In this document: positions 18,646-27,406 of the stretch, in pieces | Position numbering within the stretch: the stretch's first letter is position 1 | Layout of the letters: each line of letters starts with the position of its first letter | DNA from: JADJVL01 sp046331545 | GTDB taxonomy: Bacteria > Acidobacteriota > Holophagae > Holophagales > Holophagaceae | Direction of reading: 5' to 3' | NCBI GenBank assembly: GCA_046331545.1 | Contig: JAXLQR010000002.1 | Span: 1,860,001-1,924,000 of the forward strand | Length of the DNA: 64,000 nucleotides | Position numbers and translations under genes: made by a program | The notes under the pieces: model-generated | Told to the model about the DNA's origin: nothing | Databases searched by the model: none | What the model saw: only the letters and a program-made list of their open reading frames with translations

Positions 18646-20379
18646 TCAAAGGCCGGTCAGGTCTCCGGTCAGCGGCGGTTCGCACGGGGTGGAGGTCACG
18701 CAGCGGTCCCGGCCCAGGCGCTTCGCGGCGTAGAGGGCCTGGTCGGCCGCGTCCACGAGGCCGAGGGGGTCGTGGAACTCGGGATAGGCCGCGATGCCGC
18801 AGCTCAGGGTCACGTGGACCGTCTCCCGGCCGACTTCTTGGGGCATGCCGGCGAAGCGGGTCCGGACCTCCTCCATCACCTGCAGCGCCACGGGCAGGCT
18901 CGTGTCCGGCAGGATCACGGCGAACTCCTCGCCGCCCCATCGGCCGGAGACGTCCGTCCGGCGCAGACGGTGCTGGAGCAGCCGGGCGAGATTCTTCAGC
19001 ACCCGGTCGCCGGAGGCGTGGCCATGGGTGTCGTTGACGGCCTTGAATCCGTCGAGATCCAGCATGGCGAAGGCGAGAGGGCTCCCCACGCGGGCGGCCC
19101 GGGCCACTTCGAGGCGCAGCTTGTCCTTCAGGTGGACGTGGTTGAGGAGGCCCGTGAGGCTGTCCCGGACCAGGAGGTTCCGGAGTTGCCGGCCGCGCAG
19201 GGCGCGTGTGGTGACGATGCTGATGAGGTGGACCGGCGAGACGGGCTTGGTGAGGAAGTCCTCGGCACCCCTGGCCAGGGCCTCCAGCTGGCGGCCCAGG
19301 TGCTGCTCGGCGGACAGGTAGACGATGGGCAGGCTGACGTAGGCGGACTGCTGGCGGATCACCGAGGCGAGTTCGAGCCCGGAACACCCGGGCATGTAGA
19401 CGTCCATCAGCAGGACGTCCGGCCGGTGCTCCACGAGGGGTTCCATCACCGCCATGGGATCGCGGACCACGGCGGTGCGCATGCCGGCCCCCTCCAGGAT
19501 CCGGGTGCAGAAGGCCGCGGTGAGAGGATCGTCCTCCACCACGAGGACCCGGAGGGGCTCCTGGAGCTGGTGGGCCTGGAGCTGGTCCAGGGTGTCGAGC
19601 AGCGCCGCGAGGTCCAGGGGCTTGGGGAAGAAGGCCACGCCCCCCGCCCGCACCGCCTCCAGTCGGGCCTCCAGGTCCGCGTACTGGGAGAGGAAGGCCA
19701 GCGGCACGGGGTGGACGCCGGCGGCCGGGGATCCGGCGACGAGGGCCCCGGGATCCTCCCCCCGCGCCGAGGCCTCCAGGTCCAGCACCACCAGGTCGGG
19801 AGGATCCGCCTCGACGGCCGCCTGGAAGGCCGTCAGGTCCTCGAAGGTCTCGATCAGGTACCCCGCGGGAGCGGCCTGGCCGGCCTGGATGTCCACGCCG
19901 CCGTGGGGGGCGAGGATGCACACCCGGGGCATGGGGGAGATGGCGGGGGCCCGGAGCTCCGGCCCGACTTCGAACCGCATGCGGACCAGGGCGTCCACGA
20001 TCTCCAGCTGCTCGTCGTCGCGGAGGGGCGTGCCCTGGTCCCAGCGCTTCCGCAGCCACCGGTGGAGGTCCCGGGCCGCGAGGACCAGCGCCGTCCGGCC
20101 GTGCTCCTCCGCGGCGAGGGCAAGGCCGTCCAGGTCCAGCAGGAGATCCACCACCCGGTCCGCCTGGGGCCGCGTCAGGTCCGGCCAGGTGAGGTCCATG
20201 CGCCGCAGGATGGCCGCGAGGCGCGTCCTGGCGGCGAGTTCCCGGGCGGCCGACGGGGCGTCGTCGCGGGGCGGAGGAGGGGAACCGGAGGAGTCCATGA
20301 GCAGCACCGCCCTTTCCGGAGGAGGACGGCCGTGGCGCAGGGTCGGGGAGCGGGAAGGGGCCAGCGGGGTCTGGCCCAC
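18646..20379 (-). CDS. Diguanylate cyclase with two receiver domains
   Basis: The protein makes cyclic-di-GMP in response to phosphorelay input. It has a helical N-terminal region (about 40-135), a first receiver-like domain (about 145-255, with the DLE of VVLDLEA but no acidic pair at its start), a second canonical receiver (about 265-385, VLVVEDDP, LLMDVYMPG, FLTKPV), and a GGDEF domain ending the protein (active site GGEEF; product-inhibition site RRTD five residues before it). GTG at 20379 gives 577 residues and is preceded by AGGAG; ATG at 20298 gives 550 residues and is the alternative. nrdR starts 36 bp after its stop. Confidence 0.9.
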   Translation of the reverse strand: MGQTPLAPSRSPTLRHGRPPPERAVLLMDSSGSPPPPRDDAPSAARELAARTRLAAILRRMDLTWPDLTRPQADRVVDLLLDLDGLALAAEEHGRTALVLAARDLHRWLRKRWDQGTPLRDDEQLEIVDALVRMRFEVGPELRAPAISPMPRVCILAPHGGVDIQAGQAAPAGYLIETFEDLTAFQAAVEADPPDLVVLDLEASARGEDPGALVAGSPAAGVHPVPLAFLSQYADLEARLEAVRAGGVAFFPKPLDLAALLDTLDQLQAHQLQEPLRVLVVEDDPLTAAFCTRILEGAGMRTAVVRDPMAVMEPLVEHRPDVLLMDVYMPGCSGLELASVIRQQSAYVSLPIVYLSAEQHLGRQLEALARGAEDFLTKPVSPVHLISIVTTRALRGRQLRNLLVRDSLTGLLNHVHLKDKLRLEVARAARVGSPLAFAMLDLDGFKAVNDTHGHASGDRVLKNLARLLQHRLRRTDVSGRWGGEEFAVILPDTSLPVALQVMEEVRTRFAGMPQEVGRETVHVTLSCGIAAYPEFHDPLGLVDAADQALYAAKRLGRDRCVTSTPCEPPLTGDLTGL

Positions 20380-20418
20380 AATATAAGGGCTCCTGGCCCG
20401 GGGGCCGGCTTTTCTGGC

Positions 20419-21027
20419 CTAGCCCCGGGAGGCCGACGGCCAGCCGTAGGCCTTGCGGACCTGGGCCTCCACCGCGAGGGCGAAGGCCTCGGCCTCCGCC
20501 TTGAGGCGCTGGTCCTGCCCGCGTTCGCCGTGCATGAGCTTGGGGTGGGCCAGGATGATCGCGTCCGGAGAGATGGGTTTGAAGGCCGAGGGCCGGTCGG
20601 AGTTGGGCGGCAGGAGGACGAAGGAGGCCTCGGGAACCCGGATCGGGTAGCCCAGCTGGTCCAGCTTCGCCTGGGTCCGGGTTTCCAGGCGGGCGAGGCT
20701 GAGGGCCACCAGGGCCGGGTTGCGGGTGAGCGCGGCGGAGGCGACCCCCACGAGGCCCGGGTCGCGGTATTCCGCCTCCTGGAGGCCCGTGAGGACGATC
20801 CTCAGGGTGCCCACCCCAGGGCCGGCGGCGACCAGCCGTCCGGCGAACCGGGCTTCAAGGGCCGCCCGGTAGGCGGCGAGGCCCTCGGGGCCCAGGCCCG
20901 CGGGCCCCGAAGGCGTCTGGTCCACCAGGTCCAGGGCCACCCGGGCCTCCGGCCGGGCCAGGTAACCCGCCTCCGGGGAGCCGCAGGCGGCCAGGGTCAG
21001 CAGGATCGCCGGGGTGAGGCGCCGCAT
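20419..21027 (-). CDS. Hypothetical lipoprotein
   Basis: This 202-residue protein has a lipoprotein signal peptide (MRRLTPAILLTLAAC, lipobox LAAC), so it is probably anchored in a membrane and faces the periplasm. The mature part is mixed alpha/beta with no motif I recognise; the stretch VALSLARLETRTQAKLDQLGYPIRVPEA and the C-terminal amphipathic helix are its main visible features. The start is set by TGATG overlap with the stop of the OsmC-family gene, suggesting one transcript with translational coupling. No function can be assigned. Confidence 0.75.
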   Translation of the reverse strand: MRRLTPAILLTLAACGSPEAGYLARPEARVALDLVDQTPSGPAGLGPEGLAAYRAALEARFAGRLVAAGPGVGTLRIVLTGLQEAEYRDPGLVGVASAALTRNPALVALSLARLETRTQAKLDQLGYPIRVPEASFVLLPPNSDRPSAFKPISPDAIILAHPKLMHGERGQDQRLKAEAEAFALAVEAQVRKAYGWPSASRG

Positions 21028-21473
21028 CAGGCCTCGATGACGGTGGGCGCCATGACCACCTTGGACTTGATGCTGTTGGCCACGAAGCAGTACTTGTGGG
21101 CCTTCTCGAAGAGCTCCTCCACCTTGGCCTTGCTGGTGCCCCGGGCCACGCGGATGGTGGGCTTGAGGTGGATCTCCGCCACCCATGTCACCTTCTCCAC
21201 GGTGTCGAGGATGGATTCGGCGCGGTCGTCGTAGCGGGTCACCTCCACGCGGGCCTTCGCGCAGAGGGCGAGGAAGGTGAGCATGTGGCAGTTCGCCAGG
21301 GCGGCGCCCAGGAGGTCCTCGGGGTTCCAGCGGGTGGCGGTGCCGGCGTATTCAGCGGCGCTGCTGACGGGGATCGTGACCTTGCCGGCGGCGCCGGCCT
21401 CGGCGTCGCGGCTGTAGCCCTCCTGGGTGGTGTTGCCGGACCAGGTGAGGGTGAAGGGGTAGGCGTGGGGCAT
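21027..21473 (-). CDS. OsmC/Ohr-family peroxiredoxin-like protein
   Basis: OsmC-family proteins are small cysteine enzymes that reduce organic hydroperoxides. The 148-residue product shows the family pattern: the first catalytic cysteine C62 in LLGAALANCHMLTFLAL, and the second C129 in EKAHKYCFVANSI, with the intervening beta sheet. The ATG at 21473 gives the normal N terminus (MPHAYPFTLTWSG). Which subgroup (OsmC, Ohr or YhfA) cannot be settled by eye. The downstream lipoprotein overlaps by 1-3 bases. A divergent gene starts 64 bp away. Confidence 0.88.
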   Translation of the reverse strand: MPHAYPFTLTWSGNTTQEGYSRDAEAGAAGKVTIPVSSAAEYAGTATRWNPEDLLGAALANCHMLTFLALCAKARVEVTRYDDRAESILDTVEKVTWVAEIHLKPTIRVARGTSKAKVEELFEKAHKYCFVANSIKSKVVMAPTVIEA

Positions 21474-21537
21474 CGGGGGCTCCGGGCAAAGGGCCATTGT
21501 CGCCGATACTGGGAATCGCCTCATCCCTGGAGTTCCC

Positions 21538-22590
21538 ATGCGCGCCCTGTCCTGCCTGCTGCTGGCCGCGGCCCTGCCAGCCCCCGCCCAGTTCTGGTCC
21601 CGCCTGGCCAACCCCTCCGTGGAGGTCATTCTCCGCCACGCCCCCGACCTCGGCGTGCGCCTGGACCGCGTGGCCTTCGCGCCGCCCCGGAACGCCCCGA
21701 GCCGGGAGCTCGGAGACGCCCTCCTCGCCGCGCTGGTGCGGGGTGGCGTGATGGTGGTGGACCGCGCGCGGACCGGCACGGAGGCTCCCTCCCACCTGCT
21801 GGAGGTGGACGTCTCCCGGGACGAGGTGCGCCACGAAGAGAGCAAGAAGGAGGACAAGGACCGGGATGGCCGCGCCAGGGCCACCACCCATACCTGGACG
21901 ACCCGCCTCGAGTACGTCGCCGACATCCGCCTGGTGGAACTGGCCTCGGGACGGTCCCTGGAGGTGCTGAGGGTGGACGAGCGGCCCAGGGCCACCGCCT
22001 CCTCGGACAAGGGAGCCCCGGCGAAGCCCGAGGCGGGCCCGCTGCGCCAGCAGGTCCGGGATGCCGCGCTGGCCAAGGCGCTGCGCCAGCTCCTGCCCTG
22101 GGAGGAGGTGGCGCAGGCGGTCTTCTTCGACGACGAGAAGTACCACATGGAGGCGGCCCACAAGCGGCTCCAGGCCCAGGACCGGGCTGGAGCCTGGCGG
22201 GAACAGCGCGAAGGCGCCGCCTTCGCGCGGGTGGACGCGAAGGGCGACCCGAAGTACCGGGCCCGGGCCCTTCACAACCTCGGGGTCCTGGCCTTCCAGG
22301 AGGGCCGCCTGGACGAAGCTCTGGCCGGCTTCCGGGAGGCCCGGGACCTGCAGCCCGAGGCCAGCATCTACAAGGACGCGATCAGGGACGCCGAGCGCGC
22401 CAAGGCGGTGGCGGCGGCCCTGGACGCCTTCGAGGCCGCGCGGACGCGCCGGCGGGAGCCTGCGCCCCCGAGGACCGGGAAGGCGGGCGTCGAGGAGCGC
22501 CTCGAGGCCCTCGACCGCATGCGGCAGAAGGGGCTGATCACCGACGCCGACTACCAGGCCAAGAAGGCCGAGATCCTGAAGGAGCTCTAG
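21538..22590 (+). CDS. Secreted TPR protein with C-terminal SHOCT motif
   Basis: The 350-residue product has a short signal peptide (MRALSCLLLAAALPAPAQ), a beta-rich N-terminal domain (about 25-160) resembling outer-membrane lipid-binding or assembly-factor folds, an acidic/basic linker (about 100-115), one or two TPR repeats (about 235-285, YRARALHNLGVLAFQEGRLDEAL), and a SHOCT-like end (ERLEALDRMRQKGLITDADY). SHOCT motifs usually mediate oligomerisation. The domains are read from pattern only and no enzymatic role is evident. The next gene begins 1 bp after its stop with GTG. Confidence 0.75.
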   Translation: MRALSCLLLAAALPAPAQFWSRLANPSVEVILRHAPDLGVRLDRVAFAPPRNAPSRELGDALLAALVRGGVMVVDRARTGTEAPSHLLEVDVSRDEVRHEESKKEDKDRDGRARATTHTWTTRLEYVADIRLVELASGRSLEVLRVDERPRATASSDKGAPAKPEAGPLRQQVRDAALAKALRQLLPWEEVAQAVFFDDEKYHMEAAHKRLQAQDRAGAWREQREGAAFARVDAKGDPKYRARALHNLGVLAFQEGRLDEALAGFREARDLQPEASIYKDAIRDAERAKAVAAALDAFEAARTRRREPAPPRTGKAGVEERLEALDRMRQKGLITDADYQAKKAEILKEL

Positions 22591-22591
22591 G

Positions 22592-23788
22592 GTGTCACGG
22601 CGCCCGGCCCTGCCGGATCCGGCCCGCGCCGCCTGGCGGCGCTTCCTGCTGCGCTTCTCCCACCAGCACGGACTGCCGGTACGGGAGGGGAACGCCGTGG
22701 ACCTGCTCCTGGGGGGCGGGGCCCTGCTGGACGCGACCCGGGAGCTGATCCGGGGTTCCCGGGCGAGCCTGCGCTTCGAGATGTACATCTGGAAGCCCGA
22801 TGCCGTGGGGGAGGCGATCGCCGACCTGCTGGTGGAAGCCCTCGGGCGGGGCGTGCGGGTCCACGGCGTGGTGGACCACCTCGGCAGCCTGGGCGCCACG
22901 TCCCTGGTGGCCCGGGTGCGCGCGGCGGGCGGGGACCTGCGCTGGTTCCATCCCGTGGGGCTCTGGCGCCCGCTGCGGGTCTGGAACCGCCGCAACCACC
23001 GCAAGGTGGTGGTCGCCGATGGCGCGGAGGCCGTGGTGGGCAGCGGCAACTGGGGGGAGGAGTACGACCCGAGGTGGACCGCCGAGGCCTACCTCGACCT
23101 GGGCCTGCGGCTCCGGGGTCCCTCCGTGGCGGACCTGGATGAGGACTTCCGGCGGGTCTGGCGCCGTGCCGGCGGGACCGACCCGGGCGCGGCGGTGCCG
23201 CCGGAGGGCCCCCTGCCCTGGCCCCGCCCGTCCTGCGAGGGCGCCACGGTGCAGGTGGTGACGAGCCTCGGCCGCTTCGGCGTGCGGGCCATCCGCCGCC
23301 ACACGGAGTTCCTGGTGCGCCAGGCCACGGGGCGCCTCTGGATCGCCAACGCCTACTTCATCCCCACCCTGAAGCTCCGGCGCCTCCTGGCGCGGGCGGC
23401 GCGACGCGGGGTGGACCTCCGGCTCCTGCTGCCGGGCGTGAGCGACAATCCCCTGGCCCTGGCGGCGAGCCGGGCAGGCTACGGCGCCCTGCTCCAGGCG
23501 GGGGCCCGCATCCTGGAGCGGGACCACCGCTTCCTCCACGCCAAGGCGGCGCTGGTGGGGCGGGAACACGCCCTGGTGGGCAGCGCGAACCTCGATTCCC
23601 GCAGCTTCCGCCACAACCTCGAGCTGAACCTCCTGGTCCAGCATCCGGACCTGGCCCGGAAGCTGGAGGCGGCCTTCGAAGCCCAGGTCCCCGAAAGCCG
23701 TGTCGTCACCCCGGCCGCCTGGGAGGCGCGGTCCGCGTGGACGCGCCTCTGGCAGCGGGCGGCCTACGCCCTGCGCTGGTGGCTCTAG
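22592..23788 (+). CDS. Phospholipase D-family / cardiolipin-synthase-like protein
   Basis: The 398-residue protein has two PLD-type catalytic half-domains. The first HKD motif is intact: H136, K138, D143 in NHRKVVVAD, followed by GSGN. The second reads HAKAALVG with H316, K318 but G323 where Asp is expected, followed by GSANLDSRSF. The overall pattern (FEMYIWKPD, VVGSGNWGEEYDP) is of the cardiolipin-synthase type, but the usual N-terminal transmembrane pair is absent. The start is GTG at 22592, immediately after the previous stop. It probably transfers or hydrolyses phosphatidyl groups; whether the altered second motif is active is unclear. Confidence 0.82.
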   Translation: MSRRPALPDPARAAWRRFLLRFSHQHGLPVREGNAVDLLLGGGALLDATRELIRGSRASLRFEMYIWKPDAVGEAIADLLVEALGRGVRVHGVVDHLGSLGATSLVARVRAAGGDLRWFHPVGLWRPLRVWNRRNHRKVVVADGAEAVVGSGNWGEEYDPRWTAEAYLDLGLRLRGPSVADLDEDFRRVWRRAGGTDPGAAVPPEGPLPWPRPSCEGATVQVVTSLGRFGVRAIRRHTEFLVRQATGRLWIANAYFIPTLKLRRLLARAARRGVDLRLLLPGVSDNPLALAASRAGYGALLQAGARILERDHRFLHAKAALVGREHALVGSANLDSRSFRHNLELNLLVQHPDLARKLEAAFEAQVPESRVVTPAAWEARSAWTRLWQRAAYALRWWL

Positions 23789-23802
23789 CCGGTGGTCCGG
23801 CC

Positions 23803-25575
23803 TCACCAGCCCTTCTGGCGGCCCTTGTTCTGCTCCTGCAGCCACGCCAGCAGGGGCTTGAAGTACTCCGCCATGGCCCGGGTGCTGAGGTCCTCGCCGG
23901 TGGCCTCCTTCAGGACCTTCCGCCAGTCCTCGGTGGCGCCCTTCGCGAGGACGCCCTTCAGGAAGTCGCCCACGGCCTTGCTGCCGGCGTAGTTCGCGCT
24001 GTGGGGGTCCTGGTGCAGGATCTTCCGGGCGATGTGGTCGTGCATCTGGTACTTGAAGACCGTCGCCAGGCCGTAGCTGTAGTAGTAGGCCGGGTTGTCG
24101 TTGATGTGGGTCTTGGTGGCGGGGTCGCACCAGGCCTCGCTGCGGGGCGAGGGCGGCTCCACCCCCTGCAGGTCGCCGACGATCTTCCACCAGCGGGCGT
24201 TCATCTCCGCCTTGGGCATGCCCTTGGCGTAGAAGTCCGCCTCCCATTCCGGCATGGTGCCGCAGGCCCAGAACATGAAGGGGATGGCCACCTCCAGGGC
24301 GTCGTTCAGGAGGACCTTCCGCTCGTCCAGCTTGGCGTCCTTGGGCAGCACGCCCGCCTGCTTGAGGTAGGGCACCTGCCGGGTGGCCAGGGCGATGAGC
24401 TCGCCCACACCCTCATGGAAGAAGGGCGCCGCGCCGTCCCGCAGGAGGGGCGGGACGTTCGGGTTCGTGTAGCTGATGAAGTAGTAGCCGTGGCCCAGCT
24501 CGTGGTGGGTGGTCTCGAACCACTCGAAGTTCGGCTCGACACTCATCAGCGAGCGGATGTCGTCCTGGAGGTCCATGTGCCAGCAGCTGGCGTGGGCGTT
24601 CTTCTTCCGGGGATCGCCCTTGGGCACGGGGTAGAGGTCGCTCTTCTCCCAGAAGGTCTGGGGCAGCCGGGGGAAGCCCAGGGAGACGTAGAAATCCTCG
24701 GCGGTGCGGACCACCTGCTCGGGCTTCCAGTCCTTGAAGTAGGGGTCGAAGTCCACGCCCTCCACGAAGCCCGGCCAGTTCTGGCTCCAGCGGTTGTTGA
24801 TCCAGTGGGCGGGGATGCGCTTCGGGACCGGCTGGCCGTACTTCTTGGCCAGCTCGTACTTCACCCAGGTGTGGAGCTCGACATAGAGGGGCATGAGGTC
24901 CCGGCGGATGTCCCGGCAGAGCTGGAGCATCTCCTCGGTGGTCATGCCGTACTTGGCCAGCTGGAGGGCGAAGTAGTCGGAGTAGCCCAGCTCCCGGGCC
25001 ACGCCGTTGCGCAGGTCCCGGAGGTCGGCCAGGCCGTCCTTGAGGGGCACGCCGATCTCCTTGCTGGCCTCCCACCACTTCTTCCGCTCCGCCAGGTCCG
25101 TGCTCTTGCCCAGCAGGTTGTCGATGTCGTTGGCGATGACCGGCCGGCCGTCCACCTTGAACTGGAAGCCGTTCATGATCGAGGCCTGCCGGGTCTCGGC
25201 CTCGATGCGGGCGGCCACCAGCTTCGGGTTGGTCATCGGCCCCTCGGCGGCGTTCATCAGGACGCGCTCGAGCTGGCGGACGGTGAGCTCATGGAGTTCC
25301 TTGCGGTGGGCGAGCAGCTCCCGGGCCTCGGTGATGAGGGCGGGGTTGCCGTTGAAGGCCGCCCGGGCCTTGCCGGCGGTCTCCATGCCGGCGTCGTGGG
25401 CCGGGGTCACGTCGGTGGAGGCCTTCCAGGTGGCCTCCTGCTCGACGGCGTAGAGGGCCTGGTAGCCCGCGTTGACGAGCTTCAGGAAGCGGTCGGCCCG
25501 GTCCTGCAGGCTGGCGGGTGCTTGGGCGCAGAGCAGGGTGGTCGCGAGGGGCAGCAGGGTGGAGAGGCGGCGCAT
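23803..25575 (-). CDS. Secreted M2-family (ACE-like) zinc dipeptidase
   Basis: The M2 family (angiotensin-converting-enzyme fold) removes C-terminal dipeptides. The 590-residue protein has a signal peptide (MRRLSTLLPLATTLLCAQA), the long helical N-terminal lid, and the zinc site HHELGH (357-362) followed by the third ligand glutamate in the FFHEGVGELIAL helix. The motif WHMDLQDDIRSLMSV and the lid region NNRWSQNWPGFVEG fit bacterial M2 proteins. The length of about 590 is normal for the single-domain bacterial form. It is convergent with the PLD-family gene. The exact substrate is unknown. Confidence 0.9.
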   Translation of the reverse strand: MRRLSTLLPLATTLLCAQAPASLQDRADRFLKLVNAGYQALYAVEQEATWKASTDVTPAHDAGMETAGKARAAFNGNPALITEARELLAHRKELHELTVRQLERVLMNAAEGPMTNPKLVAARIEAETRQASIMNGFQFKVDGRPVIANDIDNLLGKSTDLAERKKWWEASKEIGVPLKDGLADLRDLRNGVARELGYSDYFALQLAKYGMTTEEMLQLCRDIRRDLMPLYVELHTWVKYELAKKYGQPVPKRIPAHWINNRWSQNWPGFVEGVDFDPYFKDWKPEQVVRTAEDFYVSLGFPRLPQTFWEKSDLYPVPKGDPRKKNAHASCWHMDLQDDIRSLMSVEPNFEWFETTHHELGHGYYFISYTNPNVPPLLRDGAAPFFHEGVGELIALATRQVPYLKQAGVLPKDAKLDERKVLLNDALEVAIPFMFWACGTMPEWEADFYAKGMPKAEMNARWWKIVGDLQGVEPPSPRSEAWCDPATKTHINDNPAYYYSYGLATVFKYQMHDHIARKILHQDPHSANYAGSKAVGDFLKGVLAKGATEDWRKVLKEATGEDLSTRAMAEYFKPLLAWLQEQNKGRQKGW

Positions 25576-25605
25576 GGGACGCTCCAGGATGGGATTCAGG
25601 GCGGC

Positions 25606-27390
25606 TCAGCCGCCCAGGTGGCGCAGGGTCGTGGGCAGGTGGGGGCTGCGCAGGAGCTGCTGCTGCTCGCTCTCGGAGAGCAGGCCCCAGATCCGGATGG
25701 CGGACTCCCGGGGCGTCTTCGGGTTGAGGAGCAGTTCCTGCATGATGGCCGGGTGGGCCATGAGGATCGGGTGGGTGGCGATCTGCTCGAGGATCCCCCG
25801 GGGCGTCTGCTTGTTCCGGGCCAGCCGCAGCAGGATGCTCGGATCCAGCTGGCGGTCGCCGATCATCGCGCCGAGGGTGGCCTCGTCCTGGAGGACCTCC
25901 GACTGGAGATGCCGGATCAGCTCCCCGCCCGTGTTGCGCAGCACCAGGATGCGCTCCTGCTGGCTCATGGCCTGGTAGAGCGCCCTCAGGGTGTCCAGGG
26001 CCCGGCGCTTCAGCTCCAGGTGGGGGACCCGCGGATCCCGCAGCAGGTCCAGCAGGGCCCGGGGCACGGTGAGGTTCGGAAGCAGGCGCAGGGCCGTGTA
26101 CTCGGTGAGGTTGGGGTTGTGGAGCAGGGCCTCCTGCACCGCGGGCTCTTCGCCCCAGGTGTTGTGGGCCGCCAGCCGCTCCGCCCGGTGCTGGTCCAGG
26201 CTCGGGATGGCCGCCAGGAGCTCCCGCGGCGTGAGGCCGGGGTTCTCCAGGACCACCGTGAAGACCTTCGGGTCCGGGTCCATGAGGGAGGCGATGAGCT
26301 GTTCGGGCGCGGTGGCCTGGTTGGCGGTGAAGACGCGCTCCTCCAGGCTCGCCCACTTCCCCTCGGGCTGGGCGGAGAGCCCGGAGGCCTGGCTCAGCCG
26401 CCGCCGCTGCAGGCGGTCGTAGAACCACTTGATGACCCTGAGCAGGGAGGGCGAGGCCTTCTTGGCCCAGAAGGTGACGTACTGGTACTCGGTCTCGTCG
26501 AGCTGGGTGAAGAGGCTCACCGTGCGGCGGAGGCTGCGGTGGTCCTTGTCGCCGCGCTGGAGCTGGGCCAGGAGCTCGCCGCCGAGGTAGAGCTTGCGGG
26601 AGAGGCTGGCCGGGCACACCGGGGACTCCCGCATGGCGACCCGCAGGGCGTCCCGGAAGTACCAGCGCGCCTCCCCGTAGACCTCCTCGAAGAACTCCGG
26701 GAAGGGGGATTCCTGGAGGGCCATCAGCAGGAGGTCCTCGTTGATGAGCGGATTCTTCAGGGCCGTCGCGCGGACCTCGGGATCGTCCTCCCGCAGGAAG
26801 GCGCGGAGCTCCTCGACCTGGTGGGTGGTGAGGGCGCGGGCCAGGAGCTCCTCCCGCGGGAGGAGGGCCGGCGGCGCCGGCGCGGCGGCGTCCGAGGGAG
26901 GCTCCGGGGGCTGGGTCAGGGTGTCCCAGTCGGGCTCCTCCACGGGCAGGGGCGGGAATTCGGCGGTATGCCCCGTGCCGCCCACGTTCTTCGCCATGGC
27001 CTTGGCCTGGGCCTTCACGATGGGCTTCAGGTCCGGCCGGACCTGGGCATAGACCGCCTTGATGGTCTCGCTGCGCTCCTCCTTCTCGGCGGCCGGGGCC
27101 CGATCCAGCTCCCGCATCTGGTCGAAGAGGGAGACGGCCAGTTCCAGGTCCCGCCGGATGGCCTCCGGCGTGCGCTCGTTCTCCGCGAGGGCCTGGAGCA
27201 CGGGCCCGTGGGCCAGCCAGTGGGGCGTGCGGGCGATCAGGGTGAGCAGGCGGGGCGAGGAGAGGTTCCGGGCCAGCCCCTCGATGAGCATCAGCTGGCT
27301 CTCGGTGGGCAGCTGGGGGCGGATGAGGGCCAGGTTGCGGAAGTGGATGCGTTCCTGCTCGGAGAGCTCGATCAGGAACGGGGCGTCCAT
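25606..27390 (-). CDS. Leucine-rich, HEAT/LRV-like repeat protein, unknown function
   Basis: This 594-residue protein has no signal peptide or membrane segment. It is made of repeated amphipathic helices, and a recurring pattern of NPxLTxxxALRLLxNLTVPRxLL type is seen (for example LLHNPNLTEYTALRLLPN, VVLENPGLTPRELLAAIPS, ALKNPLINEDLLLMAL, ATHPILMAHPAIMQELLLN). That fits an alpha-solenoid like the leucine-rich-variant or HEAT folds. A Pro/Ala-rich linker is at about 165-185. ATG at 27390 was chosen over a TTG three codons upstream. It ends 30 bp before the M2 peptidase start and follows the HisA-like gene. It probably binds a partner protein; no partner is evident. Confidence 0.75.
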   Translation of the reverse strand: MDAPFLIELSEQERIHFRNLALIRPQLPTESQLMLIEGLARNLSSPRLLTLIARTPHWLAHGPVLQALAENERTPEAIRRDLELAVSLFDQMRELDRAPAAEKEERSETIKAVYAQVRPDLKPIVKAQAKAMAKNVGGTGHTAEFPPLPVEEPDWDTLTQPPEPPSDAAAPAPPALLPREELLARALTTHQVEELRAFLREDDPEVRATALKNPLINEDLLLMALQESPFPEFFEEVYGEARWYFRDALRVAMRESPVCPASLSRKLYLGGELLAQLQRGDKDHRSLRRTVSLFTQLDETEYQYVTFWAKKASPSLLRVIKWFYDRLQRRRLSQASGLSAQPEGKWASLEERVFTANQATAPEQLIASLMDPDPKVFTVVLENPGLTPRELLAAIPSLDQHRAERLAAHNTWGEEPAVQEALLHNPNLTEYTALRLLPNLTVPRALLDLLRDPRVPHLELKRRALDTLRALYQAMSQQERILVLRNTGGELIRHLQSEVLQDEATLGAMIGDRQLDPSILLRLARNKQTPRGILEQIATHPILMAHPAIMQELLLNPKTPRESAIRIWGLLSESEQQQLLRSPHLPTTLRHLGG

Positions 27391-27406
27391 CGCGGCCAAG
27401 GGCCCC

